Shown here: positions 25,913 through 35,981 of the stretch, piece after piece
Layout: each line of letters opens with the position of its first letter
How positions within the stretch are numbered: position 1 is the stretch's first letter
Source: Photobacterium sanguinicancri
GTDB lineage: Bacteria > Pseudomonadota > Gammaproteobacteria > Enterobacterales > Vibrionaceae
NCBI RefSeq assembly: GCF_024346675.1
Contig: NZ_AP024851.1
Coordinates: 248,001 to 312,000, forward strand
Reading direction: 5' to 3'
DNA length: 64,000 nt
The notes under the pieces: model-generated
What the model was told of the DNA's origin: nothing
Database searches by the model: none
The model's input: only the letters and a program-made list of their open reading frames with translations
Position numbers and translations under genes: made by a program

Positions 25913-27535
25913 ATGTTTAAGAGAATAACTATTGTGTTGATAGTCTTGTTGACTATTTTTGTTTCCGTAATGATTTCCTATAATGCATTTTCGATGTTTG
26001 ACTCAATGCGCGACCAAAATAAAGTCAGAGTTGAGCAAATCCTCCAAATACAAAGTCAAATCGTTAATAAGTTAGAGGGATTAGCGGCAAGAGGTGATTT
26101 ATCTGAGGAGAAGGCGAAAGCCGTAGCACTTGAGATATTACGAGGAATCCAATACTCAGATAATGAATATGTATGGACAGCAACACGTGATAATCAAGGT
26201 CTCTTACGTTTTATCTCTGCACCATCAGATCCACAAATTCATGATAAGTCATTTAGTGAAATTGTCGGTGAACAGACGGAGCTTGCGCTGATGTCTAATA
26301 TGTCGAATAAAGTGAGTAACACGCCAGTCAATTATGTTTGGCAGTCAACAAACGATGATGTCACAACCGATATTAATAGCGTAGCTATCAAGACTGCGGA
26401 CTGGGGATGGTTCTTGGGCAATGGTGTTCAAGATCATGAAATAAAAGAAGAGATTAAGACCACGTTAGGCTACAACATGGCTATTACATTTCTGCTTTAT
26501 GTTAGCGTAGTAACGATTATGTATTTGGTGATAAAGCATGAACTGAAAGGGATCAGTCCAATTACACGATTTATTGGTGCAATGGCCTCTGGTGATTTTG
26601 AGCGATTGAAGGTGACTAAATCCGGTAATGAGTTAGATATAATTGCTAATTCACTCGAAGAGTTACAGTTACGTGTTCGCTCTATCGTATCGCTATCAGC
26701 ACATCATATGCAGAGTATCCAACAGAGTCAGCAACGTCTGACGGATATAGTACAAGTCAACATCGAAAATTCTGAGTATTCATACACAGAAATTGAGCAA
26801 GTGGCGACCGCCGCCACAGAGCTGTCAGCTACCGCCGCGGAGATAGCACTGAATGCGCATGAAGCAGAAAATGCTGCGGTAACAGCAATCGAAGTGATAG
26901 AAGAAAGTAGCAATATGGTCATCCGCGCAGAAGAGATCACCTCCCAAGTGAATGACTCTATTCTTGCATCGTCCGAGATTGTGCATGGGTTACGCAATTA
27001 TTCTGAAGATATTGTATCTGTGATCCAAGTGATCAATAACTTGTCAGATCAAGTGAATTTATTGGCACTTAATGCGGCGATTGAAGCGGCAAGGGCGGGT
27101 GAGGCTGGACGAGGCTTTGCTGTTGTTGCCGATGAAGTACGTTCATTAGCAGGCAAAACGCAGCAAGCAACCGTCGGCATTCAAGAGATTATTGATAATT
27201 TGCAAAAAAATTCGATTGAAGCTGATGTGAGCATGAAAGAAAACGTGACTATGGTAAATGCGTCTAAACAGATAATTACTGATTTTACTTTTGCGTTTGA
27301 AAACATCTCTTCAAAAATCAGTGATATTTCAAATGTGAATGCTTTGGTTGCAACGGCAACGGAAGAACAATCCTCGGTGACGAAAGATATTTCTGAGCGG
27401 ATTGAAGGCATCAATAGTGCAGTTAATACCAATGTTGATAATAGTAAGGAAACCTCATTTATCAATAATACGATCACTGCCTCTGTCAGTGAACTACAAG
27501 ATGAGATGAGCTTCTTTAAAGTTGCCGAATGTTGA
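25913..27535 (+). CDS. Methyl-accepting chemotaxis protein, Cache type
   Basis: Chemoreceptor of 540 residues: membrane helix (6-26), periplasmic single Cache domain (about 35-180, with [16 protein letters not shown] and a second half [15 protein letters not shown]), membrane helix (about 190-208), HAMP, and a signalling domain. Its tip [28 protein letters not shown] is the conserved CheA/CheW contact hairpin. The Cache pattern is that of sCache_2 receptors, which often bind small organic acids. No C-terminal CheR-docking pentapeptide is seen. Likely monocistronic. Confidence 0.95.
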   Translation: MFKRITIVLIVLLTIFVSVMISYNAFSMFDSMRDQNKVRVEQILQIQSQIVNKLEGLAARGDLSEEKAKAVALEILRGIQYSDNEYVWTATRDNQGLLRFISAPSDPQIHDKSFSEIVGEQTELALMSNMSNKVSNTPVNYVWQSTNDDVTTDINSVAIKTADWGWFLGNGVQDHEIKEEIKTTLGYNMAITFLLYVSVVTIMYLVIKHELKGISPITRFIGAMASGDFERLKVTKSGNELDIIANSLEELQLRVRSIVSLSAHHMQSIQQSQQRLTDIVQVNIENSEYSYTEIEQVATAATELSATAAEIALNAHEAENAAVTAIEVIEESSNMVIRAEEITSQVNDSILASSEIVHGLRNYSEDIVSVIQVINNLSDQVNLLALNAAIEAARAGEAGRGFAVVADEVRSLAGKTQQATVGIQEIIDNLQKNSIEADVSMKENVTMVNASKQIITDFTFAFENISSKISDISNVNALVATATEEQSSVTKDISERIEGINSAVNTNVDNSKETSFINNTITASVSELQDEMSFFKVAEC

Positions 27536-27589
27536 TTATTGAAGGTAGTCCCATTGTCCCAAAAGTCTCTACAAGAGTCATTTTCTTTA

Positions 27590-27883
27590 ATGGCTAGTAA
27601 ATCTATTGCTAGATACGGTTATTTTTCACTCGACACTATCGTTCAATGCAGAATTAAGCACAGGAACAATAAGGTTCAGATAAACCTTGCGACCAGAAAG
27701 AAACTTGTGCCTTTTAGTTGTAATAAACAAAATAAAAAGTCGGATTCTGTTCTTAAGAAAAGATTTGAATCTGATAAGACGATCCAACCAGAGAAGACTG
27801 TGAGCCGATTTTCCAATTACCGACTTGTCTGCATCTGGAATGAAATATCGTCGTTGACTGAAAAGTTAAGTTTTAAAAAATAG
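27590..27883 (+). CDS. Doubtful hypothetical protein (97 aa)
   Basis: Open frame in the 425-bp gap between the chemoreceptor and the DUF218 gene. It is open from 27539 by TTG, but the first ATG is 27590. The product is very basic (Lys/Arg-rich, no signal peptide, no membrane segment) and matches nothing I know. There is no ribosome site before either start. It may be a degenerate or chance frame; I list it because nothing else occupies the gap. Confidence 0.25.
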   Translation: MASKSIARYGYFSLDTIVQCRIKHRNNKVQINLATRKKLVPFSCNKQNKKSDSVLKKRFESDKTIQPEKTVSRFSNYRLVCIWNEISSLTEKLSFKK

Positions 27884-27960
27884 TAGAGCTAAGAAAATAA
27901 TAATATTTTAGCCATATGTCTATTTGCTAGGTGATTTCATTCCAATACAAAAGGGAAGTC

Positions 27961-28962
27961 ATGTTCAAGAAGTTATGTATAGTAATATTTGCAGCTGTAT
28001 CTATTAACGTAAACGCTACTAGCGGTATAACGCTTGGTAATAGATTAGATAACCTTAATGAGATGAGCATTCCTAATGCCCTCATTAAAGCACAGATTGA
28101 GAGAGGTGACTTTGAATCACTTTTTAGTCTTTATCGTGGGCTCAATCAGGAAAAAGCGAATGTTGAATACCTTAGCCAAAGTATCAACGTTGATGAAGTA
28201 GTGAATAAGCTTACTTCTGTCCAGCAGCAAGTAATGAATGAAGCTTATAACACAGTAAAAACCAATACAGGCAGAGTGTTACCTGTTGATTCAAACCTTG
28301 TGCCATCAGGGCTGATTATCTTAGGTGCTACACCTAAGCTTGGTATTTTAGAAAGCCGACTAGAACAGGCTTATCGACTTGCCATGCTTTATCCTGATAT
28401 ACCCATTATCGTATCAGGTAAGGGGCGAAAAGCAGGAGAGGTTGAAGCAGATTACATGCATGACTACCTTGTGTCCAAAGGTTTGGATAGCCAGCGAATC
28501 TATAAAGAAGATGTATCTGAAGATACTGTAGGTAATGCCGTTTTTACGTACTTTAGGATAGAGCAGGAACCCGCGCTTCAAAACATCAAAGATTGGTTGA
28601 TTGTCACCAATAATTTCCACGCTATGCGGGCGTTATTTAACTACCAACGGGTGTTCCCTATAAATATGCATATTGCTGTTTATCTGGCACCTTTATTACC
28701 TGAAGGTATGATTAACCCTGAACAAGATAAAATTCTTAGAGATCTCGTGGCAAGTGAGATCCGCTCTGATTCTAATCAGCAATTTTTACAGTTATTAAAG
28801 CAAACCTGGTTTGATGCTGGCAGTTATTCGTTTGAAGGGAAAGATATTACTAGTCAGCCATGCCCAATTCTTACAGAGATGCTACTTCACCATGAATTGT
28901 ACAAAGATAAGAAAGAAGCACTGACATTGAGTTTTCAATGTGTGCTGCGAATGAGTAGCTAA
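27961..28962 (+). CDS. DUF218 (YdcF-type) secreted protein
   Basis: Protein of 333 residues with a signal peptide (MFKKLCIVIFAAVSINVNA) and a DUF218 domain at about 100-240. LIILGATPKLGILESRLEQAY, then PIIVSGKGRKAGEVEADYM and EDVSEDTVGNAVF, are the family's three nucleotide-like binding blocks. Related proteins include YdcF, which binds S-adenosylmethionine, and SanA. The helical N-terminal extension (about 25-95) and a C-terminal segment with two cysteines are additional. The start at 27961 follows AGGGAAG; the open frame 10 codons longer lacks support. Biological role unknown. Confidence 0.85.
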   Translation: MFKKLCIVIFAAVSINVNATSGITLGNRLDNLNEMSIPNALIKAQIERGDFESLFSLYRGLNQEKANVEYLSQSINVDEVVNKLTSVQQQVMNEAYNTVKTNTGRVLPVDSNLVPSGLIILGATPKLGILESRLEQAYRLAMLYPDIPIIVSGKGRKAGEVEADYMHDYLVSKGLDSQRIYKEDVSEDTVGNAVFTYFRIEQEPALQNIKDWLIVTNNFHAMRALFNYQRVFPINMHIAVYLAPLLPEGMINPEQDKILRDLVASEIRSDSNQQFLQLLKQTWFDAGSYSFEGKDITSQPCPILTEMLLHHELYKDKKEALTLSFQCVLRMSS

Positions 28963-28991
28963 TGTAACGATACTGCCGTTAAACTCAGGGG

Positions 28992-29031
28992 AACCGCTGT
29001 GTACTTAAAGTTAAGCACTCAGCGGTTTTTT
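28992..29031 (+). terminator. Rho-independent terminator
   Basis: 8-bp stem AACCGCTG/CAGCGGTT continuing into a second pairing (GTACTTA with TTAAGCAC, imperfect), followed by six T's, 30 bp after the DUF218 gene. Confidence 0.85.
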
Positions 29032-29131
29032 GCCTGTTATTCAGAAGATTGAATAACGTCTGATTTAAGCTCGACTTGTTGGGGGAGAAGTCGGCTCATT
29101 CTCACTCAGGGCAAAATAGGGTTATAGCGGC

Positions 29132-29521
29132 TTACGCTGTAATTTCTAATCGGTTGTTTTCAGGATCAAGCACCGTACTTTCGTAATAACCATCGCCTGT
29201 TCTTCTTGGCCCATCAAGTACCTTATAACCATCCTGCTGAAGTCGTTTTGTCAGGTCATCGACTTGTTTTTCAGAGCCCAGTGAAAAAGCAATATGTATT
29301 AAACCAGTATGCTGTTGGTAAGGATCGTTAGCGTTTGCTGGAATTGTATCCATCTGCATGATCTCTAAACGAGCACCTGAATCAAATGTTAGAAAGTAGG
29401 ATGAGAAGCCTTTGGTCGTATTCACATACATGTCATTGTGCGTCGCATTGAAGTAGTGAACGTAGAAATGCTTCAGTGCTTCTATGTTTTTAGACCAGAG
29501 TGCAATATGTTCGATTTTCAT
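29132..29521 (-). CDS. VOC/glyoxalase-fold protein
   Basis: Protein of 129 residues with a single vicinal-oxygen-chelate domain. MKIEHIALWSKNIEALKHFY at the start supplies the first metal His (HIAL), then RLEIMQ, LIHIAFSLGS and the C-terminal ESTVLDPENNRLEI supply the remaining conserved positions (H and E). Members include glyoxalase I and dioxygenases; the reaction here is unknown. ATG 29521 is favoured because GAGGA lies 6 nt upstream. The gene is divergent from the SgrR-like regulator, so it may be a target. Confidence 0.9.
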   Translation of the reverse strand: MKIEHIALWSKNIEALKHFYVHYFNATHNDMYVNTTKGFSSYFLTFDSGARLEIMQMDTIPANANDPYQQHTGLIHIAFSLGSEKQVDDLTKRLQQDGYKVLDGPRRTGDGYYESTVLDPENNRLEITA

Positions 29522-29679
29522 AATCATTCCTCGGTGAACTCAGGCTATTATGTGATTAAAAGCAGGAACGAAAAAGAGTCGACTTTATCTAATGTAGTGC
29601 CGTATTTATCGTTTTAGGACGGGATATCTAGGAAAAGTCACCATATCTGACTAAAATACGGAAAAAATAAAAGGCTAAG

Positions 29680-31509
29680 GTGCTTGTTTTGCAGGAAGTG
29701 AAACTATTTCGTTATTATTCAAGGTTAATCCCACTCGGCGTAAAAGAAGAATTATCACTGACATTGAGTGAGGTTGCTGACAAGTTGAGTTCCAGTTTGC
29801 GTCATGCGCGTAATTTGTTGGGACAAATGCAGGCGGTCAATTGGCTAACATGGCAGCCGAGTGTAGGAAGAAACCAGCGTTCGATTCTGACACTGCACCT
29901 TGGGCTTAAAGAGTTGCAGCAGATCATTGCCTTACAGTTCGTCGAGGCGGGGTATTATGATAAAGCGCTAGAGATGCTGGATGGGAATCAGCAGTGGTTT
30001 GGCTCTTTGTTGAAAGACACATCGGGTGCGACTCAGCGTTCAGGAGAGTTACATCTACAGTTAACCTATTACCGCCCATTCAGTCGAATTGTTCCGCATG
30101 AGCCACAGCGTAATAGTGAACGTTTCTTTTTACGACAAATATACAGTTGCCTTGTTCGCTGCGATGCCGATGGCAATATCGCGGCGGATTTAGCTCACCA
30201 TTGGCAGCATGATAGTACAGGTACCTGCTGGAAGTTTTATCTCCGCCGAGGGCTCACTTTCCATGATGGCAGTGAAATAACAGCGCCGTTGATTGCGCAG
30301 CTTATTACGCAGTTACAGCATCAGACGACTTATCAGCAGGATTTAGCCCACCTTGCGTCAGTGACTGCCACACGCGAACACACCTTAGTGTTTGAACTAA
30401 CCCAAGCGGATTTGGGTTTTGCAGGGTTACTTGCTGACCCTAAATACTCAATCCAGCCACCTAATCAATTGTCGACAAGTTCGAAGCGTGCAATAGGGAG
30501 TGGGCCCTTCCAAGTCGTCAGTCATACAAAAGAAAAACTGCACTTACAAGCATTTCCGCATTACTACGCCTGCCGTGCGTTAACCGATGAAGTCACTATT
30601 TGGCATGTGCCGACTTTTAAGAAAAAGAAATTAACGTTAGATGGCGAAGCCAGTGCGGTGATTAACGACGATTTCCCAGAATTACCGACATGTCGGCAGT
30701 ATCTGCAATGCCTAGATAGCAATCAAGTTGAAGGGAGCGCTTCAGATACGCACAGAGGTGCTTCTGAATATGATCAAGCCAGTATTATGCAGTCGGAGAT
30801 GCAACGAGCCTTACTAGAGCATGGCTGTGTGTACCTTGTGTTTAATCAGCGACAGTCAGTATTAACGGAAGAACAGCGGCATTGGTTACGTGCTTATTTA
30901 GCACCGAGAGAGATATTACAAGCCGTTGGTACGACAGAAGATCTTCAAGGCTTACAAGCTGCTACCAATCTGCTACCAATTTGGACCGCAGTGTATACGC
31001 CGCTAACGCACGCATGCCCTTTACCCAAGAAACTGTCTATTGCGCACTATGATCAAGGTGATTTACGTAATGCGGCACAGGGAATAGCCAAGCTGCTGGA
31101 AGACAAAGGGGTGCAAACATCAACAATAGGTTATAGCTATGAACAGCTTCAAGCACAGATCCGAGCAGACTCAGTCCGCGAAGATTTGGTGTTAACCAGC
31201 ACCAGCCTTGATGATAACCGCCCAGCATCGGCATTTAGGTGGTTATATGCAGATCCGCTACTTAATAACTTGCTCTTGACCGCACAAAGAGAGTGGTTAA
31301 CTACACAGTTAGTATCGATTCGACAAACCACTCAGCTAGACGCTTATTTATCTGCAATTGAGCCTTTAGCGACCGCAATGATTAATGCCTCTTGGCTCGT
31401 GCCTTTATACCACCATAAACAAACACTTCGCTTTCAGGATGTTTTACAAGGCGTTGCAATAACAAATTGGGGATGGCCCGAAATCAAAGACGTGTGGATT
31501 GAGAATTGA
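29680..31509 (+). CDS. SgrR-like transcriptional regulator
   Basis: Protein of 609 residues with an N-terminal winged-helix domain (about 1-115; LSEVADKLSSSLRHARNLLGQMQ) and a large solute-binding-protein-like domain (SBP_bac_5, about 160-600). The latter includes FFLRQIYSCLVRCDADGNI, WKFYLRRGLTFHDGSEIT and IGSGPFQV. This is the SgrR architecture, which in enterics senses a sugar-phosphate stress signal and activates the small RNA SgrS. No SgrS-like hairpin or setA is nearby, so the targets differ here. The start is uncertain: GTG 29680, or GTG 29698 two steps later. Confidence 0.9.
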   Translation: MLVLQEVKLFRYYSRLIPLGVKEELSLTLSEVADKLSSSLRHARNLLGQMQAVNWLTWQPSVGRNQRSILTLHLGLKELQQIIALQFVEAGYYDKALEMLDGNQQWFGSLLKDTSGATQRSGELHLQLTYYRPFSRIVPHEPQRNSERFFLRQIYSCLVRCDADGNIAADLAHHWQHDSTGTCWKFYLRRGLTFHDGSEITAPLIAQLITQLQHQTTYQQDLAHLASVTATREHTLVFELTQADLGFAGLLADPKYSIQPPNQLSTSSKRAIGSGPFQVVSHTKEKLHLQAFPHYYACRALTDEVTIWHVPTFKKKKLTLDGEASAVINDDFPELPTCRQYLQCLDSNQVEGSASDTHRGASEYDQASIMQSEMQRALLEHGCVYLVFNQRQSVLTEEQRHWLRAYLAPREILQAVGTTEDLQGLQAATNLLPIWTAVYTPLTHACPLPKKLSIAHYDQGDLRNAAQGIAKLLEDKGVQTSTIGYSYEQLQAQIRADSVREDLVLTSTSLDDNRPASAFRWLYADPLLNNLLLTAQREWLTTQLVSIRQTTQLDAYLSAIEPLATAMINASWLVPLYHHKQTLRFQDVLQGVAITNWGWPEIKDVWIEN

Positions 31510-31539
31510 GTCAATTTGTACTCGAAGATCACAATTACT

Positions 31540-31576
31540 GCTGGTTTTGTTTATCAGGCAAGACCAGCTAAATTTT
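31540..31576 (+). terminator. Rho-independent terminator
   Basis: 10-bp stem GCTGGTTTTG/CAAGACCAGC (one G-T pair), 9-nt loop, then TAAATTTTTT, 31 bp after the SgrR-like gene. Confidence 0.8.
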
Positions 31577-31793
31577 TTGGTTATTAAATAAAATATGAAC
31601 TTTAAAGCTGTGGTTTATAAAATTAGTGTGTTGTTATAATAAAATATTGAATGAGAATCACAAACAAGTAATTAAATCCCCTTGGGTTTTATAAAAAAAA
31701 CGCCTTGTTTTTGTCACTGAATTTTGACATTTTTATTTACAGTTACATGTAAGCAAATACTTACAGTACGTCGCTTTATCTTTGCTTTATTAT

Positions 31794-31821
31794 TTGACAC
31801 TTATACCGTCACCTATATGAT
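31794..31821 (+). promoter_or_regulatory. Sigma-70 promoter of the second chemoreceptor
   Basis: TTGACA at 31794-31799, 16-bp spacer, TATGAT at 31816-31821, 48 bp before the ATG. The fit to housekeeping promoter consensus is good; no flagellar sigma-28 motif was seen. The rest of 31577-31869 is AT-rich without genes. Confidence 0.7.
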
Positions 31822-31869
31822 ATGCTAACTTCTCACCTCCGATTTATATTATTTATATAAGGTTCGTTA

Positions 31870-33504
31870 ATGATGCATTATAAGAACTTATCTGTAGGGA
31901 AAAAGATTGGCGTTGTCTTTTTTTCTATAGGCTTAGCTGTTGCTGCACTAGGCTATTTTTTAATTTCAGAAATTTCAGCTATCAAAAGTAATCTACTAGA
32001 CATAACAGATGGCACTATGCCAAGGATCGTTCTGGTACAAGATTTACAAACAGATATTGCAACGCTACGAATGGATGAGTTTTTTCTGTTATCCAATAGT
32101 AATAAAGACGAAGTGAATACGGTATTAACCAGTATTGAAAAAGCGAATCGTAACGTTTCTGCCATGCTAGAACAGCTTCAATCAATGTCGATCTCATCTG
32201 AATATCGTAATCAACTTCAGAGTGTTATTAGAGATTGGGATATATATGTATCGAGCAAGAATGGTTTTTCATCAGCAATAAAAAATAAAGAAATAGCTCT
32301 CGCGAATAAAATTACATATGATTCCTATCAGGCATTCAATACTCTTCAAAGCTCTCTAGACAAACTATTAAACCTAGCTAATGAAGAAAGTATGAGTGAA
32401 AGAGAGCAAGCATTAAATAATGTTCAGCAGTCAAATACATTTACATTCATTGGCATCCTATTATTAATCGCTTTCATGGTTGTTATGAATTTATTCTTAA
32501 CTCGTCAGGTTTGTTTGCCTCTATCGCTTGTGACTACTCTTGCAGGTAAAATTGCAGCGGGCGATCTGACTCACCGTTTAAATCGAGAAAATATTGGTAA
32601 TGATGAACTTGGTGTCTTAGCTGATTCATGTGTCACCATGCAAGATCACTTGCGTGACTTAGTGAATGATATTTCAAGCTCGGTTACTCAGTTAAGTGCG
32701 GCGATTGAAGAAGTGAGTACGGTTTCATCAAACGCATCGGACGGCATGAAGCACCAGCAAGATGAACTGACTATGATTGCAACGGCCATGAACCAGATGC
32801 AGTCAACAGTACAAGAAGTCGCAAATAACACCGAAGATGCTTCAAGCGCCGCCAACAAAGCAACGGAAGACGCGAATGAAAGTACCCGCGTAGTTACGAA
32901 GAACATCGAAGAAATTCAACGTGTCGCTAGTGTTATTGGGCATGCTGGCGAAATGGTGACTCAATTAGAGCAAGACTCAGCCAGCATCAGCATGGTGGTT
33001 GACGTGATCAGTGGTATTGCAGAGCAAACTAATCTTCTCGCATTAAATGCGGCCATTGAAGCGGCACGCGCTGGCGATCAGGGACGCGGCTTTGCTGTGG
33101 TGGCTGATGAAGTTAGGACTCTTGCAGGGCGTACTTCTGAATCAACCAGCGAGATTATTGCGATTATCGAAAAGCTACAAAAACGGGCGAAAGACACCGG
33201 TGAGGCAACCAAAGAAAGTTGTGTGTTAATTCAGTCTTGCGTTGAACAAACAGAGCTAACAGGCACACACATTTCACAAATTGAAGGTGGGGTGAACCAA
33301 ATTGCTAGCATGAACATGCAAATAGCAAGTGCATGCAGTGAGCAAACATCCGTGACTGAAGAGCTTAGCCGAAATGTCGAGAATATTAATGAGTCTTCTC
33401 ATAGCGTAGCGGCGGGTTCAGAACAAACGTCGCAAGCCTGTGTTGAATTGAGCCAACTAGCAACGGGCCTTCAAAGCATGGTCGGGCGTTTTAAGATTGT
33501 GTAG
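31870..33504 (+). CDS. Methyl-accepting chemotaxis protein, 4HB type
   Basis: Chemoreceptor of 544 residues: membrane helix (about 13-33), a periplasmic four-helix-bundle domain (about 35-190) that starts with the common DITDGTMPRIVLVQDLQ pattern, a second membrane helix (about 192-212), HAMP (about 213-265) and a signalling domain. The tip is [33 protein letters not shown]. Methylation-region glutamates and glutamines are evident on both arms. Ligand unknown. It has a strong promoter and its own terminator. Confidence 0.95.
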   Translation: MMHYKNLSVGKKIGVVFFSIGLAVAALGYFLISEISAIKSNLLDITDGTMPRIVLVQDLQTDIATLRMDEFFLLSNSNKDEVNTVLTSIEKANRNVSAMLEQLQSMSISSEYRNQLQSVIRDWDIYVSSKNGFSSAIKNKEIALANKITYDSYQAFNTLQSSLDKLLNLANEESMSEREQALNNVQQSNTFTFIGILLLIAFMVVMNLFLTRQVCLPLSLVTTLAGKIAAGDLTHRLNRENIGNDELGVLADSCVTMQDHLRDLVNDISSSVTQLSAAIEEVSTVSSNASDGMKHQQDELTMIATAMNQMQSTVQEVANNTEDASSAANKATEDANESTRVVTKNIEEIQRVASVIGHAGEMVTQLEQDSASISMVVDVISGIAEQTNLLALNAAIEAARAGDQGRGFAVVADEVRTLAGRTSESTSEIIAIIEKLQKRAKDTGEATKESCVLIQSCVEQTELTGTHISQIEGGVNQIASMNMQIASACSEQTSVTEELSRNVENINESSHSVAAGSEQTSQACVELSQLATGLQSMVGRFKIV

Positions 33505-33543
33505 CTAACATAAACTCAGCTCTTATTTATCTGTAAACATTTC

Positions 33544-33572
33544 AAGCCTTACTGAATCCAGTAAGGCTTTTT
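33544..33572. terminator. Rho-independent terminator
   Basis: 11-bp perfect stem AAGCCTTACTG/CAGTAAGGCTT, 4-nt loop and T-run, between the convergent chemoreceptor and tyrS. Confidence 0.9.
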
Positions 33573-33602
33573 CTTGTATGGCTGTTAATGGGAATTGTTT
33601 AT

Positions 33603-34874
33603 TTACTTCTCAATACGCAGCAGATGAAATTGTTTTTTACCTCTACGTAAGACTAAGTACTGCTGTTGTAGTGGTAAGTAGGTGCTAAGGTCATCGGAAA
33701 TAGCTGTTTCGCCATTAACACTGATGGCTTGATTAGCCATAAACTCCCGAGCCTGTCTGTTAGACGATGCAAGACCACTCTTCACCAGTATAGCTGGTAG
33801 TGAAAGTGTAGTATCAAGGGTGCTACAAGGTAGACCATCTAACTCTAATTGTTGCAATTCAGCCAGCGTGAGCGACTGTAGTTCACCAGAGAATAGTGCG
33901 AGACTAATACTTTGTGCAGAAAGTAGCGCGTCTTCACCGTGCACCAACGTTGTTAAGGCTTCTGCCAGTATTTGCTGTGCTTGCGGTTTACCGTTATGAA
34001 TCGAATCTTGGTGTTCAATGTCTGCAATAGCGTCGACACTTAAGAAAGTGTAGTAACGCAAGAAATTGTAAACATCAGCATCAGCACTATTTAACCAAAA
34101 CTGGTAAAAGCTGTAGGGTGATGTTTTGGTCGGGTCGAGCCATACAGCACCGCTTTCCGTTTTACCAAACTTCGTACCATCTGATTTAGTGATTAACGGT
34201 AGCGTCAAACCAAAGACTTTCTGTTGGTTTAAGCGGCGCGTTAAATCGATACCACTGGTAATGTTTCCCCATTGATCGTTCCCGCCAATTTGCAAGCTAC
34301 AGTCATGCTCCTGATTAAGGTGCGCAAAGTCGTATGATTGCAGTAATGAATAAGAAAACTCTGTAAATGAAATCCCTTGTTCTGGGCGATTTAAACGCTG
34401 CTTTACGGACTCTTTATTGATCATCGCATTTACTGAAAAATGCTTACCAATATCACGGAAAAAACTGATGATATTCATGCCTGAAATCCAATCAGCATTG
34501 TTCAAAATGGTCGCGGTATCTGATTGTTCACTATGTAATACATGCTGTATTTGGCCGCGTAAATCTGCAACCCACTGCTTTACGGTTTGTTCATTATTAA
34601 GTGTACGTTCATTGGCTTTAAAACTTGGATCACCAATCATACCGGTGGCACCACCAACGAGTGCAACAGCACTATGGCCGGCAAGTTGAAAACGTCGAAG
34701 CATGACTAAAGGAACCAAGTGACCGATGTGTAAACTGCCTGCTGTCGGATCGAAACCACAATAGACAGTGCGTGACTCAGCCAAGTGTTGTTGCAGTTCA
34801 TCGCTGTTAGATGCTTGTGCAATCAGCCCGCGCTGTTGCAATTCATTAAATAAGTCTTGGTTGATAGTCGACAT
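33603..34874 (-). CDS. tyrS: Tyrosyl-tRNA synthetase
   Basis: Charges tRNA-Tyr; 423 residues, about the length of E. coli TyrS. The class I signature SLHIGH is at 47-52 and the KMSKS-equivalent KFGKT near 235 ([12 protein letters not shown]). The C-terminal S4 RNA-binding domain (about 355-415) contains [26 protein letters not shown] 34874 has AGGA upstream and matches the family N-terminus; the open frame 18 codons longer is not supported. It is divergent from a LuxR-type regulator, with a perfect palindrome between them. Vibrionaceae may carry two tyrS copies; which one this is cannot be told here. Confidence 0.95.
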   Translation of the reverse strand: MSTINQDLFNELQQRGLIAQASNSDELQQHLAESRTVYCGFDPTAGSLHIGHLVPLVMLRRFQLAGHSAVALVGGATGMIGDPSFKANERTLNNEQTVKQWVADLRGQIQHVLHSEQSDTATILNNADWISGMNIISFFRDIGKHFSVNAMINKESVKQRLNRPEQGISFTEFSYSLLQSYDFAHLNQEHDCSLQIGGNDQWGNITSGIDLTRRLNQQKVFGLTLPLITKSDGTKFGKTESGAVWLDPTKTSPYSFYQFWLNSADADVYNFLRYYTFLSVDAIADIEHQDSIHNGKPQAQQILAEALTTLVHGEDALLSAQSISLALFSGELQSLTLAELQQLELDGLPCSTLDTTLSLPAILVKSGLASSNRQAREFMANQAISVNGETAISDDLSTYLPLQQQYLVLRRGKKQFHLLRIEK

Positions 34875-34933
34875 ATTGATTCCTGTAGAACGAGATATGC
34901 AGCTATCCTGACGTGAAGTGACAGACATTTTGT

Positions 34934-34949
34934 TATCCCTATAGGGATA
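34934..34949. promoter_or_regulatory. Perfect 16-bp palindrome between tyrS and luxR-type gene
   Basis: TATCCCTATAGGGATA, fully self-complementary, 60 bp from the tyrS start and 55 bp from the LuxR-type start. Its position and symmetry suit an operator for a dimeric regulator, most simply the adjacent LuxR-type protein. It does not resemble the 20-bp lux box. Confidence 0.65.
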
Positions 34950-35003
34950 GAATGGTCTTTTTGTTATGCTAAGTGCATCGTTTTATCCGTATGAAAGAGA
35001 ACA

Positions 35004-35819
35004 ATGAATAATACGGCGTGGTTAACAGCGTTAACGCAAGCCATCGATGCTCAGAATAAAGCGAATTTCGCATCCGCCTTGGTGGCATTTATTCGACAGC
35101 ATGTCGATTTTGATTGTGTGGTGATCTTGGGTTATAGCCGTCAACGTCGGCCTGTGTATTTATACGATGCGATATCGGAAAACAGGGAGCTATTGTTTCA
35201 ACATTACCTGAACCGTTCTTATGTAGATGATCCGTTTTACCGTGCTTTTGAAGAGGGGCTTGCGGAAGGCGTGTATCTGCATGATGCGCTGGCCGACAAG
35301 CTGGGCATTAACCCTGACTATGTGAATGATTTTTACCAATCGACTGGCTGGCATGATGAAGTCGGGTTAGTGATCCCCCTTGATAGCGATAGATGGGTGG
35401 TGATTAACCTCGGTTACTTACAAAGCAAGGCGGCGGGGCTGTTCTCAGTAGAGAAGAAAAAGCAATTACGCAGTTTACAGGCGATGTTTGATGTTATTGC
35501 AGCCTTGAGTCGACAGCATTGGTTAAATCAGTCGTTTTTATTGGCTGATGCGCCAGCGAATAATACGCGTATTCGTTATATCGTGGCACAAGCCATTGAT
35601 GAATTTGGGTTGGCTGTTTTAACCGAACGTGAGCATGCTGTACTGAAATTAATCGTTCAAGGATTTGACTCAAAAGACATTGCGCAGCAGCTTGGCATTG
35701 GGCTCGGCACTGTTAAAAATCACCGTAAAAAAATATACGCGAGTTTAAATGTGTCATCGGTGAGTGAGCTTTTTGGTTTGTTTTTAAATTATTTAATCAC
35801 GATAGATGCAGCTAAGTAG
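35004..35819 (+). CDS. LuxR-family HTH regulator
   Basis: Regulator of 271 residues. The C-terminal LuxR-type HTH (about 205-262) is clear: LTEREHAVLKLIVQGFDSKDIAQQLGIGLGTVKNHRKKIYASLNV. The N-terminal domain (about 1-190) is GAF-like in pattern. It lacks the tryptophan/tyrosine/aspartate set of acyl-homoserine-lactone-binding LuxR proteins, so it is probably not a quorum sensor. Ligand unknown. A weak ribosome site precedes ATG 35004. The divergent tyrS and the shared palindrome suggest it controls itself and possibly tyrS. Confidence 0.88.
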   Translation: MNNTAWLTALTQAIDAQNKANFASALVAFIRQHVDFDCVVILGYSRQRRPVYLYDAISENRELLFQHYLNRSYVDDPFYRAFEEGLAEGVYLHDALADKLGINPDYVNDFYQSTGWHDEVGLVIPLDSDRWVVINLGYLQSKAAGLFSVEKKKQLRSLQAMFDVIAALSRQHWLNQSFLLADAPANNTRIRYIVAQAIDEFGLAVLTEREHAVLKLIVQGFDSKDIAQQLGIGLGTVKNHRKKIYASLNVSSVSELFGLFLNYLITIDAAK

Positions 35820-35981
35820 CGTATTTATTTAGATGATTCTTAAGGAGAAGCTAATCGAGCGTTAATTGCCTAAATAACCATGAATATATTTCTACAAGGA
35901 AATTGTGGAAACGTGTACTATATAACCCGTTTGACCTCTTTTCTGATGTGATATGCAGCGAAATGGTTGTAAAAGATTTAA

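Noticed and set aside
29528..29679. SgrS small RNA next to the SgrR-like gene
   Set aside because: Only about 150 bp is available, and there is no terminator hairpin or ptsG-like pairing segment.
35004..35819. Quorum-sensing LuxR receptor
   Set aside because: The N-terminal domain lacks the conserved residues of the autoinducer-binding domain, no luxI or lux genes are present, and the nearby palindrome is not a lux box.
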